Assembly: GCA_964551435.1 (NCBI GenBank)
Contig: CAZKBS010000003.1
Location: 124,001 to 188,000, forward strand
Reading direction: 5' to 3'
Source of the DNA: UBA2020 sp964551435
GTDB lineage: Bacteria > Pseudomonadota > Alphaproteobacteria > Micavibrionales > UBA2020
Length of the DNA stretch: 64,000 nucleotides
Part shown: positions 52,860 through 64,000 of the stretch, piece after piece
Position numbering within the stretch: the first letter of the stretch is position 1
Layout of the letters: the number at the start of each line of letters is the position of its first letter
Notes under the pieces: generated by a model
What the model was told of the DNA's origin: nothing
Databases searched by the model: none
Seen by the model: the letters and a program-made list of their open reading frames with translations, nothing else
Position numbers and translations under genes: made by a program

Positions 52860-53765
52860 TTAGCGGTTGAAAGGGCTCACACGCAAGGCTGGCCTGTCGC
52901 CGCGGAGCACGCCGGCCGTATCTTCGGGCAGATAGGGTGCCATCTGCTGCACCAGCCCCGCCAGATTCGCATCTGCCCCTGCCTGCGCCTTGACCGCGGC
53001 GGTCTGGATGGCGCGCAGGCCCGTGCCGACCTCCGTCTGCATTTTGCCGACGGTATCCAGAATGCCCGTCATTTTGTCGACGGCTTCATCGAGTTTTTGC
53101 ATGTTCAGATAGCTGGTAAAGGCGCCCATAAACCCGCCCGCCATATCGACAAACAGATCGAGCGTATTGCCGAAGCCCAGATCCTTGGCGAGTTGCACGT
53201 CCTGCTTCTGCGCATCGCGTAGTTTGCCGTTGAGCGCCTGAATACTCTCCCCCGCCGCGCGGATCGCCTCTTTGGCTTCGTCGGTTTCGAAATACGACAG
53301 CAGGCTGATGCCTTTGTTATTGGCAGCCATGTCCATCAGCTCCATATCGCTCGCCTCGTCCGCTTCTTTGATGGCGATACGCAATTTGGATGCCGTGTCA
53401 TTGAGGTGTTTTTCGATATCGCCCAGCGCGGCATAGGTGCGCTTGTCATCGGCATTCTGTGATGCCTCGAGCGCCGCCTCGCCCAGCGTGCGGTAGACCT
53501 GCGTAGCCGCCTTACGAAGCGTTTGCTCTTCAGAGGCCTGCAGGTGGTCGAGCTTGCGGATTTTACGCTCCATCGGCGCAATCTTCACCGCTTTGGTAAA
53601 GGCATGTCCCAGTTTGCCGAAAATCCCCTCGGGCGTTTGCGCGTGAAAAGCGGCGACGGTTTCCGCCAGCGGCGCGCGGGCTTGCTGCCAGACGTCTTTT
53701 TGTGCGGCGAAGCTTTGTGCGGCGGTCGACCACGTTGCATCGGCATGGATAATCGCATTTTTCAT
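52860..53765 (-). CDS. Hypothetical helical protein
   Basis: A 301-residue soluble protein, nearly all helix and coiled-coil-like, that I do not recognise. Segments: TWSTAAQSFAAQKDVWQQAR, PMERKIRKLDHLQASEEQTL, DIEKHLNDTASKLRIAIKEA, a Gly-rich hinge LDLFVDMAGGFMGAFTSYLN and a variable tail. No signal peptide or transmembrane helix. The frame is open to 53882, but ATG 53765 has AAGGTG six bases upstream. Its pattern is reminiscent of phage-shock/toxic-anion-resistance (TelA/PspA-like) helices, which is only an impression. Convergent with secA and downstream of glpK. Confidence 0.72.
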   Translation of the reverse strand: MKNAIIHADATWSTAAQSFAAQKDVWQQARAPLAETVAAFHAQTPEGIFGKLGHAFTKAVKIAPMERKIRKLDHLQASEEQTLRKAATQVYRTLGEAALEASQNADDKRTYAALGDIEKHLNDTASKLRIAIKEADEASDMELMDMAANNKGISLLSYFETDEAKEAIRAAGESIQALNGKLRDAQKQDVQLAKDLGFGNTLDLFVDMAGGFMGAFTSYLNMQKLDEAVDKMTGILDTVGKMQTEVGTGLRAIQTAAVKAQAGADANLAGLVQQMAPYLPEDTAGVLRGDRPALRVSPFNR

Positions 53766-53912
53766 GACACACCTTGTTTCTGGCCTGCCCCCTGCCCGCG
53801 CATCGTTGTCGGGCCGCCGTTTCGCCAGCGGGGGAAGATTCGCTTTTTTATGAATGCGCGTGAATCCTAAGCTAGGCCACAAATTATGTCAAATAAAATT
53901 GACATCTTTCCC

Positions 53913-55394
<1,482 letters not shown>

Positions 55395-55417
55395 GAAGCG
55401 AACTCCGCTGTTGATGA

Positions 55418-56953
55418 TTATTTTGCCTTGGGCTTGGCCAGCAGTTTGCGTACGAATTTGGCAACGCGTTTTTGCGTTTCCTCCGACGCATGCAGGCCCA
55501 GTTTGGAGCGACGCCAGAAAATATCATCTGCCGTCATCGCCCATTCATTGGCGACCAGATAGCGGATTTCCGCTTCGTAAATGCCATCGCCGAAATCCTC
55601 ACCCATGTCCGCCATGCGCTTGCAGCCGCGCAAAATCGTGCGCACGCGCGATCCGTAAGCCCGCGCAAGGCGCAGCGCCAGAGATTCCGGTAGCCAGTTG
55701 AATTCGCGCCGCAGCGTTTTGACGAAGGTTTCGAAATTCAGCCCCGATGCCTCCGCCCCCGGCAGCACGGCATCCGCCGTCCACGCGCCGCGCCCGCGAC
55801 CGAGACGTTCGACCACCTGATCGCCCGCCTTTTCCGACAGCTTGCGGAAGGTCGTGATCTTCCCGCCGTAAATCGACAGAATGGGCGCGCCTTTATATTC
55901 TTCGATATCCAGCACGTAATCGCGCGTGACCGCCTTGGCATCGGACGCGCCGTCATCCAGCAGCGGGCGCACGCCGCTGTATGTCCACTGCACGTCTTCC
56001 GGCTTCACAGGTTTGCGCAGCCAGCTGCTGACGGCTTCACAGAGATATTCGACTTCTTCCATCGAAATCCGCACCTCTTCGATATCGCCGTGATATTCGA
56101 TGTCGGTGGTGCCTATCAGGGTGAATTTCTTTTCATACGGAATAGCAAAAACGATGCGCCCGTCGCCGTTTTGCAGGATATAGGCATGGTCGCCCTGATA
56201 AAGTTTGGGCACAATGATATGGCTGCCCTTGACCCAGCGGATTTTGTATTTCTGCGGCACCGTATCGCCGCCGTGGCCCACGATATCCAGCGTCTTGGTC
56301 ACCCACGGCCCCGCCGCGTTCACCACCATTTGCGCATGGATTTTATAGGTTTCTTCGGTCACGTGGTCATAGAATGTCGCCGTCCAGCCGTCATGCTTGT
56401 CGCGCTTGGCTAGATGGGTGCATTCAGTGCGTGTCAAAATCGTCGCGCCGCGTTCTGCCGCATCCAGCGCCGCCAGCACGACCAGCCGCGTATCTTCGAC
56501 CCAGCAGTCGGAATAGCTGAAGCCGCGTTTGAACGTATTTTTGAGCGGCTGGCCGAAACGCGTCCCCGCCAGATCCAGCCCCTTGGATTTCGGCAGCGTA
56601 CGTCGCCCCCCGATGTAATCATAAAGAAACAAGCCAAGGCGGATAAGCCACCACGGACGCAGCTTCGCATGGTGCGGCAGCACGAAGGTCAGCGGCCAGA
56701 TGATATGCGGCGCGGCGCGCAGCAGCACTTCGCGTTCCTTCAGCGCATCGCGCACCAGAGCGAATTCGTAATATTCCAGATAGCGCAGACCGCCATGGAT
56801 CAGCTTGGTGCTGGCGGCGGAGGTGGCGGAGGCCAAATCGTCCTTTTCGCACAAAACCACGCTCAGCCCGCGGCCCGCCAGGTCACGCGCAATACCGGCA
56901 CCGTTTACGCCGCCGCCGATGACGAGTACATCCGTTTCCCTGAGTTTGACCAC
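55418..56953 (-). CDS. glpD: Glycerol-3-phosphate dehydrogenase (aerobic)
   Basis: FAD enzyme at the inner membrane that oxidises glycerol 3-phosphate to dihydroxyacetone phosphate and feeds quinone. 511 residues: FAD-binding DVLVIGGGVNGAGIARDLAG, SAASTKLIHGGLRYLEYYEF, VVNAAGPWVTKTLD, GGKITTFRKLSEKAGD and a C-terminal helical domain (FWRRSKLGLHASEETQKRVA). Forms the glpD-glpK operon with the kinase. Confidence 0.95.
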   Translation of the reverse strand: MVKLRETDVLVIGGGVNGAGIARDLAGRGLSVVLCEKDDLASATSAASTKLIHGGLRYLEYYEFALVRDALKEREVLLRAAPHIIWPLTFVLPHHAKLRPWWLIRLGLFLYDYIGGRRTLPKSKGLDLAGTRFGQPLKNTFKRGFSYSDCWVEDTRLVVLAALDAAERGATILTRTECTHLAKRDKHDGWTATFYDHVTEETYKIHAQMVVNAAGPWVTKTLDIVGHGGDTVPQKYKIRWVKGSHIIVPKLYQGDHAYILQNGDGRIVFAIPYEKKFTLIGTTDIEYHGDIEEVRISMEEVEYLCEAVSSWLRKPVKPEDVQWTYSGVRPLLDDGASDAKAVTRDYVLDIEEYKGAPILSIYGGKITTFRKLSEKAGDQVVERLGRGRGAWTADAVLPGAEASGLNFETFVKTLRREFNWLPESLALRLARAYGSRVRTILRGCKRMADMGEDFGDGIYEAEIRYLVANEWAMTADDIFWRRSKLGLHASEETQKRVAKFVRKLLAKPKAK

Positions 56954-57050
56954 TTATCCGCTTTGCTGCCAGAATGTTTAAAGACTAAACCCCTGATATA
57001 AAAGCGGAAGCCAGCCGATAAGGCAACAGTTTTATGCCCGCCGCACGGGC

Positions 57051-58340
57051 TTATTGGTCAGAATCCTTTTCATCCCCTGCATCCGCGTCTGTGGACGTGG
57101 CCTCCTGCTGCTCGCGCAGCTGCCGGCGCTCCAGCGCGCGCTCCAATACCTGACGCACAGTGTCTTCCTGCAAGGGCTTGCTGATGAAGGCCGCGGTATC
57201 GGGCACGCGCAGGCCCTTTTCCGCACCCAAAAACGGATAACCGCTCATATAAATCACGTTGGTTTGCGGACGCCGCCGCGCAAAAATATCGGCCAAGGCG
57301 ATGCCGTCCATTTCCGGCATCACCACATCGGTCAGCAGAAAATCAATCTCGCCCATGAAATCCCGCTGAAGGGCGAAGGCTTCGTTACCGTTGCCCGCGC
57401 GCAGGACTTTCATCTCGAACCCCTCCATCATCAGGGCGAGGATGTTTTGCAGCTCCGGCTCGTCCTCTGCCAGCAGGACGGTGCACCCACGCAATCCGCC
57501 GCCTTCGCGCCGCCAGCGTGCGGCCAGTGTCGGCGCGGCGGCATCCGCCGCGGCCTGCGGCAGATAGACATGCACCGCCGTCCCCTCGCCCGGTCGCGAC
57601 CTGACATCAATCGCGCCGCCCAGCTGCTCGACGATGCCATAGACAACCGCCAGCCCCATGCCGGTGCCGCGGCCGCGTTCTTTGGTTGAATAAAAGGGCT
57701 CGAAGATATGCGGCAACACAGAAGGTGAAATGCCGCAGCCGTTATCGGTGACGCTGAGGCGTATATATTCCTGCCCGCCGCCGCGCGCGCGCAGCGCATC
57801 GGGCAGCGCCCCTTCGCCGCAAGCCATGCAGGAAATCAAAACATCGCCCCCCGCAGGCAGCGCATCGCGCGCATTGAGCGCAAGGTTCAGCACGATTTGC
57901 GACAGGTGGTCTTCGCCCGCCTCCACCCACAGCGGACGTGCGGGCAGCGATAAATCAACGCGCACCGCCGCACCGAACAGCGGTTGCAGCAACAGCCGGA
58001 TACCCGACAGCGCCTTGCAGATATCCATGCGTTCCAGTACGCCGACTTTCTGGCGGCCAAAGGCCAGCAGCTGGCGCGTCAGCCCCGCCCCGCGCGCGGT
58101 GGCGGCGCGGATACGCTCCAGCTGTTCGGGGCTGAGCGTGCCGGATTCAAGCTGTTTGAGCGCGAGTTCGGTATGCCCCTCGATAATCGACAGAATATTG
58201 TTGAAATCATGCGCGATGCCGCCCGCCAGCTGGCCAAGCGCTTCGAGTTTCTGCGCATGCAGCTGCATGTCCGGCGCAGATGCAGCCGTATTTTTGCCAT
58301 CCGGCGCGGACGGGGTTGAGGGTTTTGCGTCTGTCACCAA
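57051..58340 (-). CDS. Soluble CckA-like hybrid histidine kinase (HisKA-HATPase-REC)
   Basis: 429 residues. HisKA domain with phospho-accepting His44 in LAGGIAHDFNNILSIIEGHT; HATPase with N-box LNLALNARDALPAG, DNGCGIS, F-box FEPFYSTKERGRGTGMGLAV; receiver at about 290-405 with LLAEDEPELQ, phospho-acceptor Asp in FLLTDVVMPEMDG and YMSGYPFLGAEKGL. The HDFNN box and the order HisKA-HATPase-REC are those of CckA, but CckA is about 690 residues with membrane helices and PAS domains, all missing here. It could be a paralogue or a lineage-specific cytoplasmic form. N-terminal 25 residues are low in complexity. Confidence 0.88.
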   Translation of the reverse strand: MVTDAKPSTPSAPDGKNTAASAPDMQLHAQKLEALGQLAGGIAHDFNNILSIIEGHTELALKQLESGTLSPEQLERIRAATARGAGLTRQLLAFGRQKVGVLERMDICKALSGIRLLLQPLFGAAVRVDLSLPARPLWVEAGEDHLSQIVLNLALNARDALPAGGDVLISCMACGEGALPDALRARGGGQEYIRLSVTDNGCGISPSVLPHIFEPFYSTKERGRGTGMGLAVVYGIVEQLGGAIDVRSRPGEGTAVHVYLPQAAADAAAPTLAARWRREGGGLRGCTVLLAEDEPELQNILALMMEGFEMKVLRAGNGNEAFALQRDFMGEIDFLLTDVVMPEMDGIALADIFARRRPQTNVIYMSGYPFLGAEKGLRVPDTAAFISKPLQEDTVRQVLERALERRQLREQQEATSTDADAGDEKDSDQ

Positions 58341-58407
58341 AACAATCCATGGTTGTTACTTTATTATTATCAACCACAGGTTGTTTCAAAACCCTTAATG
58401 CCAAAAT

Positions 58408-58441
58408 AAAACACCCGCCCGTTTGACGGGGCGGGTGTTTT
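58408..58441 (-). terminator. Terminator of the leucine dehydrogenase-type gene
   Basis: Stem AAAACACCCGCCC (58408-58420) with its complement at 58429-58441, minus-strand T-rich trailer TTTTATTTT. Confidence 0.88.
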
Positions 58442-58479
58442 CACGCCTGATGTTACAACGTGTTATTTTTATCTCCGGC

Positions 58480-59562
58480 TCAGGCCGCTTTGCAGGCTTT
58501 CTGGCCTTTGAAGCGCTGTTCCGCGATGCAGTCGGCCGCTTTCGCGGTGGAGGTGTTTTCCTGCTGCGCGCGTTTGCTGACCAGTTCAACCGTATCGGCG
58601 ATTTTCGCCACATGGTCCAGCACCTGCTGGCGGTCATAGGGCTTGCCGGTCTTGCGGGCGAGGAATTCGTAGTACACGGTGATGATACCGCCTGCGTTGA
58701 TGACGTAGTCCGGCGCATAGAGCACGTTCATGCCGCGCAGGACATCGCCGTGGCGCGCTTCGGCCAGCTGGTTGTTGGCGGCACCCGCCACAACTTTCGC
58801 CTTCAGACGCGGCAGCGTGTCATCGTTCAGGATGGCGCCGAGCGCGCAGGGCGCGAAGATATCGGCATCAACGTCATAGATTTCATTCAGGCCGACAACC
58901 GCCGCGCCGAATTCTTTTTTCGCCATGTCGAGTTTTTCGACCTGAACGTCCGTAACGCTGAGAACCGCGCCATCGGCAGCCAGCAGTTTGCAGAGGTTAT
59001 AGCCGACGTTGCCAAGACCTTGCACGGCGACTTTCACGCCTTGCAGGCTGTCTTTGCCCAGACGCAGGCGCGCCGCAGCCTTGAGGCCCGTGTAAACACC
59101 CAGCGCCGTGGTGGGCGACGGATCGCCGCCGCCATGCGCGCCGTCTTCCATCGGAATACCGACGACGTGTTCGGTGGAGGCATGGATATTGCGCATATCC
59201 TCGACCGTCGTGCCGACGTCTTCGGCAATGATATAGCGGCCAGCGAAGGTATCGACCGCACGGCCCATCGCCTTCATCAGTTCGGGGGTTTTGATTTTGC
59301 GGCTGTCGCCGATGATAACCGATTTACCGCCGCCGAGGGGCAGGCCGGTGATCGCCGATTTATACGTCATGCCGCGCGACAGGCGCAGGACGTCGTTCAG
59401 CGCCTGTTCGTCGTTGTCGTAAGCCCACATGCGGCAACCGCCGAGCGCAGGGCCGAGATGGGTGTTATGCACGGCGATAATCGCGCGCAGACCCGTCTGG
59501 GGACATTGGAAAAAAGAAACCTGTTCATGCTGGTCGAATTCTTTGTGGCTGAAAACGGACAT
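58480..59562 (-). CDS. Glu/Leu/Phe/Val dehydrogenase (leucine dehydrogenase type)
   Basis: Oxidatively deaminates branched-chain or related amino acids with NAD+. 360 residues: HNTHLGPALGGCRMWAYDND, catalytic lysine in GLPLGGGKSVIIGD, NAD-binding VAVQGLGNVGYNLCKLL, FAPCALGAILND, and NVLYAPDYVINAGGIITVYY. Length and motifs fit leucine/valine dehydrogenase rather than glutamate dehydrogenase. Frame is open to 59658; ATG 59562 has GGGAG seven bases upstream. Monocistronic with its own terminator. The gap 59563-59811 holds a terminator and likely the promoter. Confidence 0.92.
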   Translation of the reverse strand: MSVFSHKEFDQHEQVSFFQCPQTGLRAIIAVHNTHLGPALGGCRMWAYDNDEQALNDVLRLSRGMTYKSAITGLPLGGGKSVIIGDSRKIKTPELMKAMGRAVDTFAGRYIIAEDVGTTVEDMRNIHASTEHVVGIPMEDGAHGGGDPSPTTALGVYTGLKAAARLRLGKDSLQGVKVAVQGLGNVGYNLCKLLAADGAVLSVTDVQVEKLDMAKKEFGAAVVGLNEIYDVDADIFAPCALGAILNDDTLPRLKAKVVAGAANNQLAEARHGDVLRGMNVLYAPDYVINAGGIITVYYEFLARKTGKPYDRQQVLDHVAKIADTVELVSKRAQQENTSTAKAADCIAEQRFKGQKACKAA

Positions 59563-59721
59563 TGGGGGACTCCCTTCGCTCGACGCTTTTTTGTTGACGG
59601 TGACAGTGAACTGGTTTCGCTTTCGCACATCGACAATAGCTTTGCAACAAACTTGCACTGCAACAACGCCCGCGCGAAACGCTTTTAACCGAAAGTTTCA
59701 CGCGCGCGGTTTTTTTTAGAA

Positions 59722-59753
59722 ATAAAAAATACGCGCCGGACATGCGGCGGCGC
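59722..59753 (-). terminator. Probable terminator of the SpoU methyltransferase gene
   Basis: Minus-strand stem GCGCCG/CGGCGC (59733-59738 with 59748-59753), followed by TATTTTTT. Confidence 0.65.
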
Positions 59754-59811
59754 ACAACAGGCAGGTCAGCGGCGCAGACGCGCCGATGCTGCACATGCAC
59801 AACATGCGGTA

Positions 59812-60341
59812 TCAGGGTACGACGATATGCGAGTCTTTGAGTCCCTGCGGCTTGAATTCGCGCGGGCCGCCGGCGGCGACGGGGCGCGGCGCGAAACGGC
59901 CCATGCTGATCAGCCGGTCATACATCACAATCGCGCCGGCCACGCCGACGTTGACGCAGAATTTCATGGGGATTTTGATGGCATGGTCGCAGCGCGCGAG
60001 CATTTTATCCGACACATTGCCCATTTCACGGCCCAGCACGTAAACCGCGCGCGTGGGGTGGCGGAAACTTGGCAAATCGACCGCGCCCTCGATCAGCTCC
60101 ACCGCCACCATCTGGGTATTGGCAGGCAGCGTCATATCTTCGACAGATGCGAAATTATAAAACGGCAGATGCCCGAAAGCATCCGAAGTGTCGGAGCCGC
60201 GCATGCCGAACACATCCACCTCGGGATCGACGGTGAAGAAGAAACTCGCGCCGAAAGAATGCGCCGAGCGCAGCAAATTGCCGACGTTCATCGGCTTCGA
60301 TATCCCCTCGACGCCGATGCCGAAAAATCCGCGGGTCATGT

Positions 60342-60345
<4 letters not shown>
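59812..60345 (-). CDS. TrmH/SpoU-family RNA 2'-O-methyltransferase
   Basis: 177-residue SPOUT methyltransferase. Motifs: MNVGNLLRSAHSFGASFFFT (motif 1, N..R), VYVLGREMGNVSDKMLARCD (motif 2) and IKIPMKFCVNVGVAGAIVMY (motif 3, where S-L-N-V-S is C-V-N-V-G). Small size without an N-terminal RNA-binding domain resembles TrmL/YibK; the target, tRNA or rRNA, is not determined. Its start overlaps the acetoacetyl-CoA synthetase stop (ATGA). Confidence 0.88.
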
Positions 60346-62321
<1,976 letters not shown>

Positions 62322-62487
62322 GAGGAAATGTCTCCTTGCGTCGTCAAAAATGTGTCTGGATAAACGGCGGTATCATACATGCTGCACCGCGATGCTGCCA
62401 CAGGGAATCGCCGCTTTTACGGCAAATAATGGCGAAAAAAGCGCGGTTTTGCTTGCGCTGGCGCCCCGCCGCGCCGCAGAATGCGTC

Positions 62488-63090
62488 ATGCAAAAAAACA
62501 AACCCACCGCCCTGCCCGCCGAAGCCCGTTTCCCCGCCACCCGCCGTGCACTGGGCGATGCGGATTTTGCAAAACTGGCCGCGGCGGCCGATGCGGCCCG
62601 TGATATTCCCGCGCTGCTGCGCAAAGACCCCGCATGGGCGGGGATAGCGCGCAAAATGCCGTGGCTTTCGGATGTCGCGTGGATGGAACAGCTGGCGCAT
62701 GGTGCAATTGCCAAAACGCCCCTGCCCGCACTGGATACCGCAGGGCTGGAGAAAGCCGCGCGCGACCCGATGCAGCTGAATATCTACTTGCAGCCGCATG
62801 TGGAACTGCTCAGAAGCGAGTGGGATATCCCCGCGCTCTGGCAAAGCCTTGCCGGCGGCAGCGTGCCGCAAAACCCGCGCGCGCAGGACAGCTTCACGGT
62901 GATATACAGCAGCGGCGGCAATGCCGCCGTCTGGAGCGTCAGCGAGGCTGCCTATATGCTGCTTGAAAACCTGATGTCATCGCCGAATTTCGCCATGGCC
63001 GCCAGCGCCGCGCTGCGCATCGACAGCGGCTTCGCGCTGGACCGTTTTCTGGCCCTGCTGGTGCAGCAGCAATTGCTGGTACAAAAATAA
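62488..63090 (+). CDS. Orphan HvfC/BufC (DUF2063)-like protein
   Basis: 200 residues (frame open from 62320). Pattern resembles HvfC/BufC/MbnC proteins that partner DUF692 enzymes in ribosomal-peptide pathways: FPATRRALGDADFAKLAAAA, DPAWAGIARKMPWLSDVAWM, LQPHVELLRSEWDIPALWQS, AAYMLLENLMSSPNFAMAAS and FALDRFLALLVQQQLLV. The N-terminal DNA-binding-like part of the family is short or missing. No DUF692 gene is adjacent. Start uncertain: no ribosome site precedes ATG 62488 or the alternative ATG 62392. Divergent from the acetoacetyl-CoA synthetase; convergent with the lipase. Confidence 0.62.
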   Translation: MQKNKPTALPAEARFPATRRALGDADFAKLAAAADAARDIPALLRKDPAWAGIARKMPWLSDVAWMEQLAHGAIAKTPLPALDTAGLEKAARDPMQLNIYLQPHVELLRSEWDIPALWQSLAGGSVPQNPRAQDSFTVIYSSGGNAAVWSVSEAAYMLLENLMSSPNFAMAASAALRIDSGFALDRFLALLVQQQLLVQK

Positions 63091-63107
63091 CCGAAAAAAA
63101 AGCGGCG

Positions 63108-63956
63108 TTATTTCGGCCCGCCGAACAGCGGCTTGGATTTCGCGTTTTTGACGTTCCACTGCGGGTTTTCCGGCAGATCGTCGTTGGCTGGCACGGGCGG
63201 GAATTTGTTCGCACCGTATTTGGAACCGTCAAACGGACGCCAGTCGCCTTCTTTTTGCGCAAGACGGTCCATCAGCGCGATGACCGCCGGCAGATTGGCA
63301 ATCATGCCCAGGTGGCCGGAGCGCACTTCGATATTTTCCGTCTTGGGCGCGGCGGGGTTCAGGCAGCTTTCCCACCACACGATACCGTCAAGCTTTGAGT
63401 AAATACCCGTCGTCGGAACGGGCGGCGGCGTCGCGCCGCGGACTTGCAGATCAAGGTTTTCATGTTCAGACTTCGGATTGAACATCTCATAAAGACGCTC
63501 CAGCGCCGGCGAGGACGACCCCGGCTTGCCCACCATCCCCGCAGGCGTGCCGAGCGTAACAACCGCGCGCACCATCTCAGGGAATTCGCGCGCCAGTTCG
63601 CGCGCAAAAATGCCGCCAAGGCTATGGCCGACCAGCGTGACTTTCTGTCCGCCGCTTTCCTCGAAGATTTTTTGCAGCTGTTCGCGCAGGTGTTTGGCCG
63701 CGCGTTCGTCGAAACCGGTATTCATCCCGCCTTCCCAGGCATGGACGTCATAACCCTGTTCCTTGATGGCCCCCCGCAGGGTGGCCGTGTAATTGTCGTC
63801 GGTCAAAAAACCGGGCAGCACCAGCACCGGATGGCCGTCGCCCTTGGGCAGGCTGTCCTTGACGCCGTTCCAGCCCATGCGAAATGTCGCAAGATCGATC
63901 ATCAGACGCGGCATTTCGTTGGTGGCATTGAACATCTGGATCAGTCGCTTGGTCAT
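63108..63956 (-). CDS. Alpha/beta-hydrolase, lipase/esterase-like
   Basis: 282 residues. Oxyanion region HPVLVLPGFLTDDNYTATLR, nucleophile elbow LVGHSLGGIFARELAREFPE, then VVTLGTPAG, a catalytic Asp candidate near SKLDGIVWWESC and a His in VRSGHLGMIANLPAVIALMD. This is the arrangement of triacylglycerol lipase/PGAP1-like esterases. No signal peptide is visible, so it may be cytoplasmic. Substrate unknown. A GGACGGAC site precedes the ATG; its promoter region runs to the window edge. Confidence 0.85.
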   Translation of the reverse strand: MTKRLIQMFNATNEMPRLMIDLATFRMGWNGVKDSLPKGDGHPVLVLPGFLTDDNYTATLRGAIKEQGYDVHAWEGGMNTGFDERAAKHLREQLQKIFEESGGQKVTLVGHSLGGIFARELAREFPEMVRAVVTLGTPAGMVGKPGSSSPALERLYEMFNPKSEHENLDLQVRGATPPPVPTTGIYSKLDGIVWWESCLNPAAPKTENIEVRSGHLGMIANLPAVIALMDRLAQKEGDWRPFDGSKYGANKFPPVPANDDLPENPQWNVKNAKSKPLFGGPK

Positions 63957-64000
63957 AGAGTCCGTCCCGCTGTTTTTCCAAAAAGATGCGTTATGTTGCG

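Overview
The window looks like a chromosomal segment of an alphaproteobacterium. The evidence is the C-terminus of the cell-cycle regulator CtrA at the left edge, a ChpT phosphotransferase, a caa3/aa3-type cytochrome oxidase cluster with ctaG and SURF1, a vgr-related HEXXH protein, and a rpmH-rnpA-yidD-yidC-engB operon. A large orphan DotA/TraY-family membrane protein beside CtrA-type regulators is seen in free-living and predatory lineages such as Micavibrio; that placement is my inference, not proven. The DNA is GC-rich with dense, often overlapping (ATGA) operons. I see no prophage, insertion sequence, CRISPR array or integron.

Layout. 1-280: end of ctrA and a bidirectional terminator. 0.3-5 kb: compact minus-strand chemosensory operon cheA-cheW-cheY-cheB-cheR, in which CheA carries a receiver domain and CheB lacks one. 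5.1-7.2 kb: chpT and a phosphomannomutase/phosphoglucomutase. 7.4-11 kb (plus): an unknown protein, an RlmM-like methyltransferase and an aminopeptidase P. 11-13 kb (minus): rpsU-side pair made of a nucleotidyltransferase/NDK-like fusion and a small protein-kinase-fold enzyme, the least explained module here. 13.6-17.1 kb (plus): fused indolepyruvate ferredoxin oxidoreductase. 17.1-22.8 kb (minus): yejABEF-type peptide/microcin C ABC importer. 23-25.9 kb: DotA/TraY-like protein with its own promoter and a perfect CtrA box upstream. 26-33 kb (minus): SURF1, M32 carboxypeptidase, thrC, pyrD, degenerate EAL protein and HAD phosphatase, nearly all overlapping. 33-39.5 kb: cytochrome oxidase genes ctaC-ctaD-ctaB-small ORF-ctaG-ctaE and DUF983, with two unusual hairpin structures in the gaps. 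39.6-43.5 kb: engB-yidC-yidD-rnpA-rpmH. 43.8 kb: tRNA-Arg(CCG). 44-49.7 kb: FKBP isomerase, M48 lipoprotein protease, hisC, methyltransferase, mutT, dnaQ and a SurA/PrsA-like foldase. 50-52.7 kb: secA. 52.9-58.3 kb: unknown helical protein, glpK, glpD and a soluble CckA-like hybrid kinase. 58.5-62.3 kb: leucine dehydrogenase, SpoU methyltransferase and acetoacetyl-CoA synthetase. 62.5-64 kb: an orphan HvfC/BufC-like protein and a lipase-like hydrolase.

How the genes work together. Three parts of the CckA-ChpT-CtrA relay are represented (CtrA end, ChpT, and a CckA-like kinase of uncertain role), and candidate CtrA boxes lie before cheA and before the dotA-like gene, so motility/chemosensing and the DotA-like protein may be cell-cycle controlled. 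The oxidase cluster encodes three subunits plus heme O synthesis, copper insertion and SURF1. secA, yidC/yidD, the foldases and the M48 protease serve envelope protein export and quality control. leucine dehydrogenase, indolepyruvate oxidoreductase, acetoacetyl-CoA synthetase, aminopeptidase P, M32 peptidase and the Yej importer together suggest an amino-acid/peptide-based diet; that is an inference from gene content.
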